Shown in pieces: positions 9,751 to 20,079 of a stretch of DNA of 64,000 nt. Source of the stretch: Sacculina carcini. Lineage: Eukaryota > Arthropoda > Thecostraca > Sacculinidae. The notes below the pieces were generated by a model. The model made no database searches and was not told where the DNA came from. It was given only the letters and a program-made list of their open reading frames with translations. Positions within the stretch are counted from its first letter, which is position 1, and every line of letters begins with the position of its first letter. The position numbers were made by a program, and so were the translations under genes. The stretch spans positions 521,001 through 585,000 of the forward strand of contig OU696595.1 of the NCBI GenBank assembly GCA_916048095.2. The letters are read 5' to 3'.

Positions 9751-11237
9751 TAGGGCTGTCAAAAGTTAATAAAGTTACTTTTTCACCTAAAGGTCACTTT
9801 TTCATAAGCTACCTAAAACTGCATGAAAAGGTTGTGTACGATAATTATTAAAAAAGTTATTAGGTTACCAAAAGTTACTTTTTCATCGTTAGGTTACTTT
9901 TTTTGCTTTTTAGGTTACTTTATCATCAGGTTACCTTTTGATATTTTTCTTGTTATTAGGTAAGTTTACCACGAAGTTTGGTGACTTTTTGCAGATAAGA
10001 AGCACAACAACGATATACATGAGGATAAAATATGAAAAGAGATGGGATATTAGGTCTGAAGATCAAAAAATGTCAAAATTTCTGCTGTTAGGATTTAGCA
10101 TTTGCTATTCACCTTATTATCTGTGCTACTCGATATTTATACGTTTTTGGTTACACAGGACAGGGTCGTTCCATTTTAGGAAATGTCCACGAACCGGAGG
10201 GTGTCGTGAGATGTTTGGAGCGTGATATAGTACGATGTGTGAGCTCTCTATACCAGATACTGCACTGTAGCACTTGACAGTACGCATTTACTTGGACAGA
10301 AATTAGCACGTGATTTTCATGGCGTGAGATAGCGCCCTATTCCCACATTTGACATTTATAAGACTGTGAGCACAGGGTGCTACATATGGGAGGACGGGTG
10401 CATTCACACATGCAGTGTTACGCTCACACTAATATACAAGCTGTAGAACGTGCTATTTGATAAAAAGTTCCATTGGAACAATATGAAGAACATTATTGCG
10501 ACCATTACTAAAAAATATTTACATTTGAAATTATTGTTTTTCGCATTTGTATTAGCTTTCCACCTTTAATTACATTTTGATGGTTATGCTCTTTTTTGCG
10601 AGCTTAGCCAAATCATATTAAGTCACGTTTGGTGGTTTGTTGTAAATATGGTACCAGATCGGAGAGAGGGTGGAAAAATAGTACCAACTCGGAGAGAGGA
10701 TAGAAAAGAAGGACTGGTGTATTTTCTTCCTTCAGAACTGCAAACGGAATCGGACCTTTTTTGAAGGAGGTTATTTTTAGGTTACTTTATTGGTTATTAG
10801 GTTACTTTTCATGTTCAAGAACAAACATCAAACAAACAGTGTATTTCACACTGATCATCAGTATAGCACAGTATAGTATACTGATGCTATACTGATGCAG
10901 TATGCACAGTATACTATACTGATGCTATACTGATGCAGTATGCACATTATACTATACTGTGCTATACTGATGCAGTATGCACAGTATAGTATACTGTGCT
11001 ATACTGATGCAGTATGCACAGTATAGTATACTGTGCTATACTGATGCAGTATGCACAGTATAGTGATCATCAGTATATCACACTGATCATCAAAGGCGTG
11101 ATAAACATGTGATAAAGCGATACAAAAGTGATAATAACATTAAAACTCTAGGTTTTTAGGTTACTTTTTTAGGTTACTTTTTCTCGAAAATAAAGTTACT
11201 TTTTTCTGATTTTTAGGTTACTTTTTTGACAGCCCTA
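9751..11237 (+). mobile_element. MITE copy D, 1487 bp, inserted in the LINE
   Basis: Ends TAGGGCTGTCAAAAG (9751) and ...TTTTTTGACAGCCCTA (11237) are flanked by the palindromic 8-bp duplication CTGATCAG (9743-9750, 11238-11245). LINE RT sequence continues directly across the target site. It is about 240 bp longer than copy A, mostly because of a 37-bp tandem array. There is no transposase. Confidence 0.9.
10858..11066. repeat. 37-bp tandem array in MITE copy D
   Basis: GATGCAGTATGCACA recurs at 10894, 10932, 10969, 11006 and 11043 (spacings 38, 37, 37, 37). The units are rich in the palindromic words CAGTATAGTATACTG and GCTATACTGATGC. Copy A lacks the array. Confidence 0.85.
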
Positions 11238-12234
11238 CTGATCAGAATAAACTTTGCTCTACGCAAAACTCGGTATGTATTCGACACGATGGCAAATAAA
11301 CAAATACATAACTCTGTTCAAAGCATACCTACAGTATGTGATTGAAGCATGGGGCAATACATACGTTTCCAATTTAAGAACAATCATACTTGCTCAGAAA
11401 ATAGGTATTAGACTAGTTTCAAACAGCTGAGAATATAGAAGTTCATTGATCTAGTCAAATACTGAACTCTGATAAAAATGCACCAGGCGTATAATATGAA
11501 ATTGCCCAGCAATATCCAAAGATATATTTTCATTGAGTCCGAGACACCGGGAACAATTCACAATAACATTTACACGCACAAAAGCAAAAAAATTTGAGTT
11601 TTTCCACAACGGTAAAAAATTATGGAATCAATTATCGGCGTCACTGAAGACAATACGAAAGATGTCAGAATTAAAAAACAATTGTATAGTCATTATATAA
11701 GACGATATTAAATTGAGATTGGCATTGATGGGTCCTCACCGCCACCTTCTCGGATGAATCTTGTTTGTTTCCCTGTGCATATGTGCATTGTGTGTTTCTT
11801 GTATTGTTTAAACGTTCTTGTTTCTGAGGCAGCACAAGCCCTAAATCTTCTTATGCCTTGCCAATCACGAAATTTTGTCAATCTGTTTTCTGTTCCGTTC
11901 TGAATGGCAAAATACATTTGATTGACTGATTGATTGATTCAATTTTAGGGAATTGTCACGAACCGGAGGGTGTCGTGAGATGTTTGGAGCGTGGTATATA
12001 GATAAAACAAAACCTGTTTCAAGGGCGCATGAGCTATCCGATAGCCAACGGTCATTTATCAAGCTCCCATTTTGCAAACGTGTATTAATTTTTATATTTT
12101 TGCCTACTCCCTGCGTTATGTTAGCATACGTAATTTTTAGGTTTCTTTTTTAGGCAATTACTTACTTTTTCCCGAAAATAAAGTTACTTTTTTCTGATTT
12201 TTAGGTTACTTTTTTGACAGCCCTACTCATGAGT

Positions 12235-12780
12235 AATGGAAAAATGGAATTTATAAAAGCACTGATAAACTTTTCTTTCTAGTGTTTCCGCACTTCAGGA
12301 ATAAGTCGATTGCTAGCATAAATCAGCTACATCTGGTTTTCGCGGTCGCAGTTGTTAATTTAACCTGCAACAATTTCGTGCTCGATTTAATGATATTGAG
12401 CGTAATATTATTTTACGCATATTCCAGTGTGTAATGTCGGTAGAAATAATGTGAGAGTGTGTTGTCATTTCCAGTGTTTTTCAGTAAGATCGGCTCTAAT
12501 TAAGACTTGCTCGCACGCGAGAACAACATGTTGATTATATAGCCAGCACGTTGGCGTGAATACTTGAGCAATGAACAACGTAATAACGCGATAGAATAGA
12601 GTTGATTATTGTGCAGCGTGAATGAGCGCTGCCGAGATTGCTCGTCAACCAGCATTCAGTGCGTGGCTCGGTAAAAACTGGTCGCTGTCACTATGTGGCC
12701 CTGCAATTGACTTTTGACGGCCGAGAAAACAAGCAACTGAAGAGTAAAACCAAGGCGCGTCATATCAATTTCCTTTCTAC
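12235..12780. other. Unassigned sequence
   Basis: No recognisable gene or terminal repeat. A short + frame at 12638-12850 runs into the microsatellite and is not credible. Confidence 0.5.
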
Positions 12781-12919
12781 ATACATACACACACACACAC
12801 ACGCACACACACACACACACACACATACACACATATGTTTGTGTATATGACTTTCAGGTGCATACCCAGATGCGATTGAAACGTTACGGACAAACATAAA
12901 CAGGCATAGGCACACGTAC

Positions 12920-12987
<68 letters not shown>

Positions 12988-13262
12988 GTCTGCAAGATGC
13001 GCAAACTATGCGGCAGTGGACTCACACACGCGCACACACGCATACACACAGGCATGCTGAAGCAAACACACATACACATATGCACAGGTAAATCATACAC
13101 GCAGCTAAACATGCATACAGACGGACACACACGTATACACATGCAAAGACACAAGAACACACTGCAAGTTCGCGTGCGCAAATTCTGTGAGGTACAGATT
13201 TACGCACGTGTACACAAGTACGTGTCAAGGACTGCCTGTGTGTGAGCCCTGCGTTCTGTGTA

Positions 13263-13292
<30 letters not shown>
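12781..13292. repeat. (AC)n/(TG)n microsatellite cluster
   Basis: (AC)n runs at about 12781-12835 and 12924-12986 are followed by imperfect CACACGCACA-type sequence to about 13160 and a (TG)n run at 13268-13292. Overlapping frames translating to VCVCVC or THTHTH are artefacts. Confidence 0.95.
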
Positions 13293-13293
<1 letters not shown>

Positions 13294-14436
13294 TGTATGG
13301 GTATAAGATGAGGCAAAGTGCGTTTGTGGACGCCATATTATTGTAGGCACACACAAGAGAAGATGTGGTTTCAACAGGTGAGCGTTGTTCCGTATTTCGA
13401 ACATTGTCCTTGTGTCCCATTGAAACTTGCATATTCGAACTTTTGAAGCTTGTTAATATCCATCAATCAGCGTAGTTGTTTTCTTCTGTATATTAGGCAG
13501 ATCACCCGTGCCTTCTCGTCAGTTATTTTCTTTATCTTGGCTCATCGTTTCCTATTTTAACAGTGCACTAGCACCGTTATCAGGGCGTATTTACAGGACA
13601 GGTGGCTTATTAGTGTACACTATATCATATTAGTGTACAACATCAAGTCGCTATATTTCCATTATCACTGGCATGGAACAATAAAATAATACGTATTTTG
13701 AAATATGGATTCAAGCAGAGCTCGATCGAGTGGGACGACATTTTCGTCTCACAATTATCAGCACTTAATACAAGTGGTAGTATTTTTTGCACTGCCGTCG
13801 TTTACAGCCTCAGATATGGAGCAACCACCCTTTGGTAGAGCACTGGTGATTTCTTGCCATAAAATTTCCAGCTCAGATATAATGTGGTGGTTTTATTTAT
13901 TCAGTGAAAATACAAGGTTTTAGAGATGCATAACATCCTAGTACGATTTTGTTGATTTTGTCCATTATGCTCAACCGCTATTCGTTGCTTCCAATTGATT
14001 AGATGTTTCGCTGGTTAGGTCCTGTCTCCTGGGCATATCAACGCCCGACAACCACGGCATATTTCTCCATTCAGTCTTGTTACACACTCGAGCAGACCCA
14101 CTAGGGGTGTTTGCCCATTAATTTTGATTCATAGCATTGAGAAACTGGGACTGTGCTCTACATCTAGGATTCACGGAATAAACTAATTTGTTTCCATATG
14201 TGCCCGGTTGTAAACAGTGATTATTCGTTGGTTAAATATGGCATTGAGAAGCATACATTAAATAACAATCAAGTTCAATTGCAATATAATGTTAAGACAC
14301 TTTTAACTCTATTTTTCAACAATGTTTTGTAATTTGCTTCTATGATATTTCGTGTTCTATCAGATATGATATAGCTTGTTCTATTGCGCTCATATACTTG
14401 TAACTTGTGTGTATATTTTGCGAGAAACGGACAAGA
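13293..14436. other. Non-coding upstream region of the Gly-rich gene
   Basis: No domain-bearing frame. A 72-codon + frame at 13705-13923 has no recognisable feature. The sequence just upstream of 14437 is AT-rich. No clear TATA box or initiator is identifiable by eye, and an upstream non-coding exon cannot be excluded. Confidence 0.5.
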
Positions 14437-15333
14437 ATGTCACATTTACACGATCGGTTTGACGTTGTTGTTGCTGTTGGACAGGGTAAATTGTTGCGTG
14501 TAGTTGTGCTGGTTCTTGTGGTGAGCTCTCTTGTGACCGCCACACACCGACGAAGACGCAATCATCGGCGCTCCAAAGGACGCAACTCTCAATCAGGCTG
14601 GAGCACGTCATCCTTCAGAAGTGGTCACGGAGGTTTCGGAGGAAACTCTTTTAATTCACAGGGTAGTTATAGAGGAAATTCCTTCAACTCTCAAGGTAGT
14701 TATGGACGAATTGCACATGGATCACAGCGAGGTTACAGTGGGAGCTCTTCAGGATCACAAGGTTATGGTGGAAATTCTATCGGGTCACAAGGACACGGCG
14801 GAAACTCATTCGGATCACAAGGAGGTCATAGATCAAACTCATTCGGATCAGAAGGAGGTCATAGTTCAAACTCATTCGGATCACAAGGTTATGGCGGAAA
14901 CTCATTTGGATCACGTGGAGGTCATGGAGGAAATGCATACGGTTCACAGGGAGGACACGGTGGAGGTGGAAGAATTGTGAGCGGCGGTCATGGAGCATCT
15001 TTTGATGGAGGAAGTTTCGGTATTGGAGGAAGTGGTTACGGTGGGACGTTCAATAATAAGGGAGGAAGTAGACATGGTGGCACCAGTAATTATGGTTTCA
15101 GCAGTGGAGGCAATCATGGGAATGCTCGTGGACATGGTGGAAACAGACAAAGTGGATTTTCTAGCCGAAGGTATAGCAGCGGAGGTGGTCACAGTCACAG
15201 GAGTACATCAGGAGGATATACAGGTGGAAGTGGACGGAATCAGGGTCACTCACACAGCAGCGGTGGTGGTGCTACTTATGCATTCACCAGTGGTTCGTTC
15301 GGAGGTGGCGGATACAAGGGAAATCGATGGTAA
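14437..15333 (+). CDS. Secreted Gly/Ser/His-rich repeat protein (putative host gene)
   Basis: 298 codons from ATG 14437, the first ATG of the frame (upstream codons 14407-14436 lack one). Residues about 1-37 look like a signal peptide: a polar start (MSHLHDRF), then the hydrophobic core LLRVVVLVLVVSSLVTA, followed by a basic stretch THRRRRNHRRSKGR. The rest is low-complexity repeats built on GGNSFGSQGGH / GGYGGNS units (about residues 65-190), then a G-H-S-rich tail (HSHRSTSGGY, HSHSSGGG). Such proteins occur in cuticle, silk, byssus, glue and shell-matrix secretions; which applies is not decidable. There is no transposon motif, the frame is intact, and AATAAA lies at 15610. It may be single-exon or the last exon. 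It is also possible, though less likely, that it is a fortuitous repeat frame. Confidence 0.65.
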   Translation: MSHLHDRFDVVVAVGQGKLLRVVVLVLVVSSLVTATHRRRRNHRRSKGRNSQSGWSTSSFRSGHGGFGGNSFNSQGSYRGNSFNSQGSYGRIAHGSQRGYSGSSSGSQGYGGNSIGSQGHGGNSFGSQGGHRSNSFGSEGGHSSNSFGSQGYGGNSFGSRGGHGGNAYGSQGGHGGGGRIVSGGHGASFDGGSFGIGGSGYGGTFNNKGGSRHGGTSNYGFSSGGNHGNARGHGGNRQSGFSSRRYSSGGGHSHRSTSGGYTGGSGRNQGHSHSSGGGATYAFTSGSFGGGGYKGNRW

Positions 15334-15609
15334 ATAACAGTTATACGTTCGTCAGCGTTGATATAATCAACCGGTATGCACCTGCAATCATCGTGTGAAA
15401 CCAACACATTTTTCACGCATTATTTACCACAAGTACTGCTCATTTCACTGCGACACGATTCGATTGCTAGTTCTGCTTGGTATTCGGCTTCTGTAACAAG
15501 GCAACTCATCCTGCATATATAAAAACAAAGAAATTTGACCTGAATGTATGCGCCTTATGCGATTTCTTGTGTGATTATGTTGCATTTTTTAATCAAAAAG
15601 TATTATCCA

Positions 15610-15615
15610 AAATAA
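15610..15615 (+). promoter_or_regulatory. Candidate polyadenylation signal of the Gly-rich gene
   Basis: AATAAA 277 bp after the stop codon at 15333, in an AT-rich 3' region. Position and strand fit, but there is no direct evidence. Confidence 0.4.
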
Positions 15616-15889
15616 ATGCGTCGATCAATTATACCTCTCAATTATGTCCGTAATTTAAAAATACTAACAATATAATACCCAATACTGTATTGTATATTAT
15701 TAAACGGCCACTTTCAACAAAGTACAGGCAAATATACTGATAAAATGACAATCGAAGGCATAGAATACACCACATAAAATTGAAACAACATTCACACATT
15801 ACTGGTCGCATAAAAAACCACACACATCACTGGATGACTTTGGGTTGAAATATATAACAGTATATCGTAGTAGAGTGATAGGCGGGGAA

Positions 15890-16720
15890 CGTCAATGTGG
15901 GTATGAAGTTTCACGAGAGCAATGAAAGAGATGCTCACGGAGTTTAGAGGAGAATGAGCTGTAAGAGTTTGCAGCCGCAATTTGAGAAGCAAGCTGGTTA
16001 TAGAGACGAGGAGCATAAAATTGAAACCGTTTTGACGACCAGGAAGATTCGGAGACGGCACGAATTTCTAGAAGAGAGTTGGATTTACGAGTGTTGTGAT
16101 TATGTGCAGAGACAGAGAAAAGTGTCTTGAGATAAGGAGGAGGATGGAGGGAACGGAGAGCATTGTACGCAACACAGCAAATTTTGTGTTGAATCATTCA
16201 TTTGAACGGTATCCAGACGAGTGATTTCAGAAGTAGAAGTAGAAGACAGTAGAAGTAGAGTGACGTCAGGGTAGTTTGAAGACAAAACGGCAAGATTGGT
16301 TGATGACGGATTGAAAAGATGTTATGTGTTTTCCAGGAACGGAATGAAAAAGAGAGGAGCACTTATTTAGATTAGGAAAAATAAATGCATTAATTAAAGG
16401 GACTGAAAAATGTTGATCGATGTATTTTCATATCATATTGTGCTTTGACGTCCATTGTCACTCTTCGTTGCATAAAGCCGGAACTGTGACGGTCGATATA
16501 TTAATTATGCAGACAAACAGTAATGGCTGTGTAGATGTAAATGTCACTAGAATATACACGACAAAAATATAAAACAACGCACAAACAATTTCTGAGTATG
16601 TATCGATATTTTCGAACAGTGCTGGACTTGAGGAGAGAAACTCAATGATGAATCGAGACATATGCCTAGATATAGCAATAACAATGTAGCAATATAACAT
16701 AGCAATATAACACACAATAT
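15890..16720 (-). pseudogene. LINE reverse-transcriptase C-terminal remnant
   Basis: Reading leftwards on the minus strand: YLGICLDSSLSFSPQVQH (about 16680), a stop-riddled middle, then NHNTRKSNSLLEIRAV and RFQFYAPRLYNQLASQI (about 16110-15960). This is the usual end of CR1/L2/Jockey-type ORF2 proteins (the 'LGI.LD..L', 'NTR' and 'P.LWN.LP' blocks). It is broken by several stops and frameshifts. No 5' part, tail or target duplication is discernible. Confidence 0.6.
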
Positions 16721-17285
16721 AACATTGGTATTGTCATGAGCACAATCATTACCCGAAAAATAATGTTTCAATGTGATTTAAATCAGTTTATATTTTGCTT
16801 TCATAGCGTGCGGTCGTATTAAAGTGGCTCGCATATTTTAATAATTAAGTTTTCCGTTAGGAAGTGAATCTGAATCTGAATTTTTGTTTAAGTCTTACGT
16901 TTTTCAAGTCGTATTCAGTCCTTTTTTCATCGAGCGTAGCCGTTGGGCGCTACATGCGTATTTATTTTTGTGTTTGCGGGCACGTATTTACATTCTACTA
17001 TCAAAACTATGGCTCCAAAGAAAATAGAAGATGTTTGATTGATTAGCTTAGTCTTATCGATACACGTATCAAACAAGATTTATCAAATGTGGCAAAATAC
17101 AATGTTCTGATATATCTGCTAATATATGCACGATATACAGTTAAAAATGTCCGCAAGCAATAATACAAAGCGAATATAAGTCTCGCGGGACCGATATGGT
17201 AATATAAGAACTACTAAATGCACCAGAAAACAGTCACTGAAGCGCGTTGGATAACAACCAATCAGCGGTGAGCAGGTCAACAACT
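16721..17285. other. Unassigned AT-rich sequence
   Basis: No supported feature. A 60-codon + frame at 16864-17046 is hydrophobic but unremarkable. Confidence 0.5.
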
Positions 17286-17289
17286 GTCT

Positions 17290-17331
<42 letters not shown>

Positions 17332-17430
17332 GTCACACACACAAACACACACTAGCTCACACACACACACACACACACAAACACACACTAGCTCACACAC
17401 ACACACAAGCACACACTAGCACACCCACAC
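17290..17430. repeat. Composite microsatellite (CA)n with CTAGCT interruptions
   Basis: (AC)n blocks are broken by ACTAGGTC or ACTAGCTC words. The same composite type recurs at 18077-18137 and 42789-42995. Confidence 0.9.
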
Positions 17431-17455
17431 AAAAGAAAAAGACTTTGGAGTAATA

Positions 17456-18031
17456 ATGAATCACAAGCTGTCTCCTGAAAACCATATATCCGAAATAGTG
17501 AAAAAGACAAATTGCAAAATTGCACATATTAAAATAGCTTTCACATATATCAAGGCCGAAATGTTAAGAAAGTTAATTATAGCTATCATTAGACCATCTC
17601 TAGAATACGCTGTCACAATATGGAGTCCGCATTTACAGAAGCACAAGGAAAAACTAGAGAAAGTACAAAGATCAGCTACAAATATATCACACGAGACAAG
17701 ACATTTAGGCTACAATGAAAGACTGAGAAAATTGAACCTATCTACACTAGAAGAAAGAAGAGTCAGAGTAGATGTGATAGCTATATATAGATATATGACA
17801 GGCAAAGAAAATATTCAAAATACCAGTCTGTTCCAGCCGACCAGTTCCACACGTTTATTTGCTCTAAGTCTTCAAAAAAGTAGAGCCAAAAAAGATATAA
17901 AGAAGTACAGTTTCCCTAAACGTAGTATAGATTTTTGGAATAGAATACCGCAAAATATAATAGGACAGCCAACAACAATTAAATTCAAAGAAAATTATGA
18001 TCTCTGGAAGGCAGGAGACACGAGTTTCTGA
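17456..18031 (+). pseudogene. CR1/L2-like RT C-terminal fragment, frame open
   Basis: 191 codons are open: ISEIVKKTNCKIAHIKIAF, LIIAIIRPSLEYAVTIWSPH, KLEKVQRSATN, LGYNERLRKLNL, SLQKSRAKKDIKKYSF and SIDFWNRIPQNIIGQP are the standard C-terminal blocks of CR1/L2/Jockey ORF2. Upstream, KDFGVIM (about 17438-17458) is the end of the 'LGV..' motif. It is sandwiched between two composite (CA)nCTAGCT arrays and carries no 3' tail. It is a dead fragment, but its frame has not decayed. Confidence 0.7.
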
Positions 18032-18076
18032 CTCATTCCTGCGCGAACAACTCGGTAAGAACAACTCGGTAAGAAC

Positions 18077-18137
18077 ACACACAAGCACACACTAGCTCAC
18101 ACACACACACACACACTAGCTCACACACACACACACA
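18077..18137. repeat. Composite (CA)n/CTAGCTC microsatellite
   Basis: Two CACTAGCTCACAC words lie within (AC)n, matching the array on the other side of the RT fragment (17330-17420). Confidence 0.9.
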
Positions 18138-18139
18138 TC

Positions 18140-18315
18140 GTGGTTGAGTTGTGGTTGAGTTGTGGTTGAGTTGTGGTTGAGTTGTGGTTGAGTTGTGGTT
18201 GAGTTGTGGTTGAGTTGTGGTTGAGTTGTGGTTAAGTTGTGGTTGAGTTGTGGTTGAGTTGTGGTTGAGTTGTGGTTGAGTTGTGGTTGAGTTGTGGTTG
18301 AGTTGTGGTTGAGTT
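18140..18315. repeat. 11-bp minisatellite, 16 units
   Basis: The unit GTGGTTGAGTT is repeated in register over 176 bp (16 x 11). One unit near 18228 reads GTGGTTAAGTT. It is almost perfect, so either recent or homogenised. It directly follows an (AC)n tract. Confidence 0.97.
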
Positions 18316-18383
18316 GTGGTTATGTGTGGTTGTGGCTGTGGCCGTGTAATTGCGTCATGTGTTCTTCCAATTTGTATAGTGAT

Positions 18384-18737
18384 CATGGACAGGGAAACTG
18401 CAGGTTCTACTGAACTCGCAAGGGTCTACCTACAAGGAGGCCATGCGACATGTGAGTGGCCAGCTCAAGGAGCAGATACGAGTTCTCAACGAAACAGTGG
18501 GAGAACTCAGAAAAAGTCTTGAGTTCTCCCAAGCGGAAATCTTCGACCTCAAAGGCAATGTCAAGGATTTACAAAAAAGAAAATGTTGATAACAGGTTCA
18601 AAATTTATCAGCTGCGAAGCCAGCTGATTGAGCTGCAACTAAGAGCCGACAGAGCCGAGGACGAAAGTCGGAGAAAAACGTGTGCATATCAGGTATGCAA
18701 GAAACTGTGCACGAGACATGAGAGCAGACAGCACAGT
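18384..18737 (+). pseudogene. LINE ORF1 coiled-coil fragment
   Basis: With one frameshift near 18575 this reads as QEQIRVLNETVGELRKSLEF, SQAEIFDLKGNVKDLQK, DNRFKIYQLRSQLIELQLRA, DRAEDESRRKNV then ISGMQET. Heptad-rich coiled coil followed by 'E..SRR.N..I.G..E' is typical of ORF1 proteins of CR1/L2/RTE-type LINEs, which bind RNA as trimers. An in-frame TGA lies near 18719. The fold-back element at 18738 cuts the frame. Confidence 0.55.
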
Positions 18738-19456
18738 ATTACCTCTACACCAGTCCCAGCTCTCATACTCTTTCTATGTGCCTGGGCGTAACTGCAACCG
18801 AGACGCAATGGTCTCAACACAGACGGAGCGAGGAAAAACCCTAGTTGTAACCGTCCTAGCTGCATTTTCCCGTACTCTGTCTCTCGCGCTGGTCGTCCAC
18901 TAATCATAAGCGCCTAGTGACGAATGGTTGTATGACGAGTGATGGTTAGTGTAATGTAAAAGTAAATAGCCTAGTCTAACCTAACCTAACAAGAAAGAGT
19001 AAGATTGCTGGGTCTGAAGCGTAGGCGTAATGGTTCGTAGGCGCAGTTGCTAGGTTCCCCACGAAAACAAGGCTACGAGAGCTGCTACTGTTGAGCATTG
19101 CTAGTTGTTGGAATGAATGGTATATGAAATTGTTTGTTATAAACTGAAATAGTGGTGATTTGTGAAATAGTTGGCTCTACATTATCAACGATTTACATTG
19201 ACAGCTGCTGAGATAAGTTGATAAATTCCTGATCAAACCCCATTATATTTGAGACTAGGTGCGCCTATGATTAGTGGACGACCACCGCGAGAGAGACAGA
19301 GTATGGGAAAATGCAGCTAGGACGGTTACAACTAGGATTTCTCCTCGCTCTGTCTGTGTTGAGACCATTGCGTCTCGGTTGCAGTTACGCCCAGGAACAT
19401 AGAAAGAGTAAGAGAACTGGGACTGGTGTAGAGGTAATTATTCGTAGTGGTAGTTG
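18738..19456. mobile_element. Fold-back (long inverted repeat) element, copy 1
   Basis: The left arm (18738-about 18915, starting ATTACCTCTACACCAGTCCC) and right arm (about 19261-19456) are inverted copies about 180-195 bp long. The spacer of ~345 bp includes a short CCTAA-type array. No protein is encoded; short frames such as MQLGRLQLG are arm-derived. A second copy is at 37531-38279. The outermost ~22 bp of the left arm present in copy 2 are missing here. No target duplication is clear. Confidence 0.8.
18976..18990. repeat. Short interstitial CCTAA array
   Basis: CTAACCTAACCTAAC is three units of TTAGG on the other strand. It lies in the spacer of fold-back copy 1. Confidence 0.7.
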
Positions 19457-20079
19457 CTATGTTCCGTTTCAAACACACACGCCTGATAATCCGCGATAGA
19501 CAGACGGCAGAATCAGCTGATCGTGACGCGCCAGACAATCGCCAGGTTCAACACGCGATCAATGGTCAAGGTCATAACCGGCGAAACAGTAGCAGTTGTG
19601 TGATGGCAGTGGCGGACGCAGGTGCAGCAGCGGGCGGTGCTACTGGTGACAGTAGTAAAACACCAACCGATGCCGCCTCTTCTGCGCCGTCCTACACGAA
19701 GATGGCGCAGCATGATAGTGGACAGCAGCGTGGTGGGGCTGCTGCGGTCGTAGCTGTTGGAGCTCGGGCTGCAGCGGCTGCTTCTGAGCCGACAGTTGAT
19801 GCCGCTGCGGTCTGCGCTGTTCCTGGCCTTTCTTCGCCCGTCAGAGGCGCTGCTGCATCAGCATCGTGAGGACAGGCTCGACGTGTGTCCAGAGGTGGCG
19901 GCAACGCGCCGGCAACTCGCAGCAGGAGGCGGAACTGAGTTAAACTACCTCGAATCATGTACGTAACCTCAAGTGATAGTATGAATGAATTACAGATAAA
20001 TGATTGTGACGAATATCAGGAAGATAGTTTGGAATCAAAATATACTCAACAGTGAAAATTTATTATCCATAGACAAGAA
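19457..20079 (+). other. Ala-rich frame and unassigned sequence
   Basis: An open frame (about 19603-19869) encodes an Ala/Gly-rich low-complexity peptide (DAGAAAGGATG, ARAAAAASEP). GC content is far above the flanks. There is no domain. It could be the 5' end of the ORF1 of the LINE that follows, or a chance frame in GC-rich DNA. I do not call a gene. Confidence 0.35.

Larger units (their letters stand above)
8315..11940 (+). pseudogene. 5'-truncated CR1/L2-like LINE, degenerate and twice interrupted
   Basis: Reverse-transcriptase pieces are read in order: FIEKNKTIHENQYGFQKRR with NTSHAIL (8320-8417); then, after an insert, VNEITEAFESKNI, VGVFLDLKKVFDTVNHSIL (about 9146-9245), LGPILF (about 9393-9410) and FLGIVVDNKLNWKEQINK (about 9680-9735). 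After MITE D come NFALRK and the C-terminal thumb/tail (11246-11700) with several stops and frameshifts. The 3' end is a (TTGA)-type tandem tail at 11918-11940, as in L2/CR1-group LINEs. It is inserted in MITE copy C between 8314 (ATTCC) and 11941 (ATTCA), possibly a short imperfect target duplication. Confidence 0.75.
3402..12226 (+). mobile_element. MITE copy C, split into three pieces by later insertions
   Basis: The left end TAGGGCTGCCAAAAG is at 3402 and the right end ...TTTTTTGACAGCCCTA is at 12226. They are flanked by GTCATGAG (3394-3401) and CTCATGAG (12227-12234), a 7/8 target duplication 8.8 kb apart. Surviving element sequence lies at 3402-3669, 8143-8314 and about 11941-12226, and joined in that order it follows copy D. 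The gaps are an LTR retrotransposon (3670-8137) and a LINE (8315-11940). The last piece also carries an internal deletion relative to D. Confidence 0.85.

Noticed and set aside
12760-13181. Cys/Val-rich and Thr/His-rich open frames (VCVCVC, THTHTH)
   Set aside because: They are translations of (AC)n/(TG)n microsatellites. The same applies near 17119-17453, 34884-35231, 43191-43491 and 53145-53551.
19603-19869. Ala/Gly-rich frame as a host gene
   Set aside because: Low complexity, no domain, squeezed between a fold-back element and a LINE endonuclease; kept only as an unassigned note.
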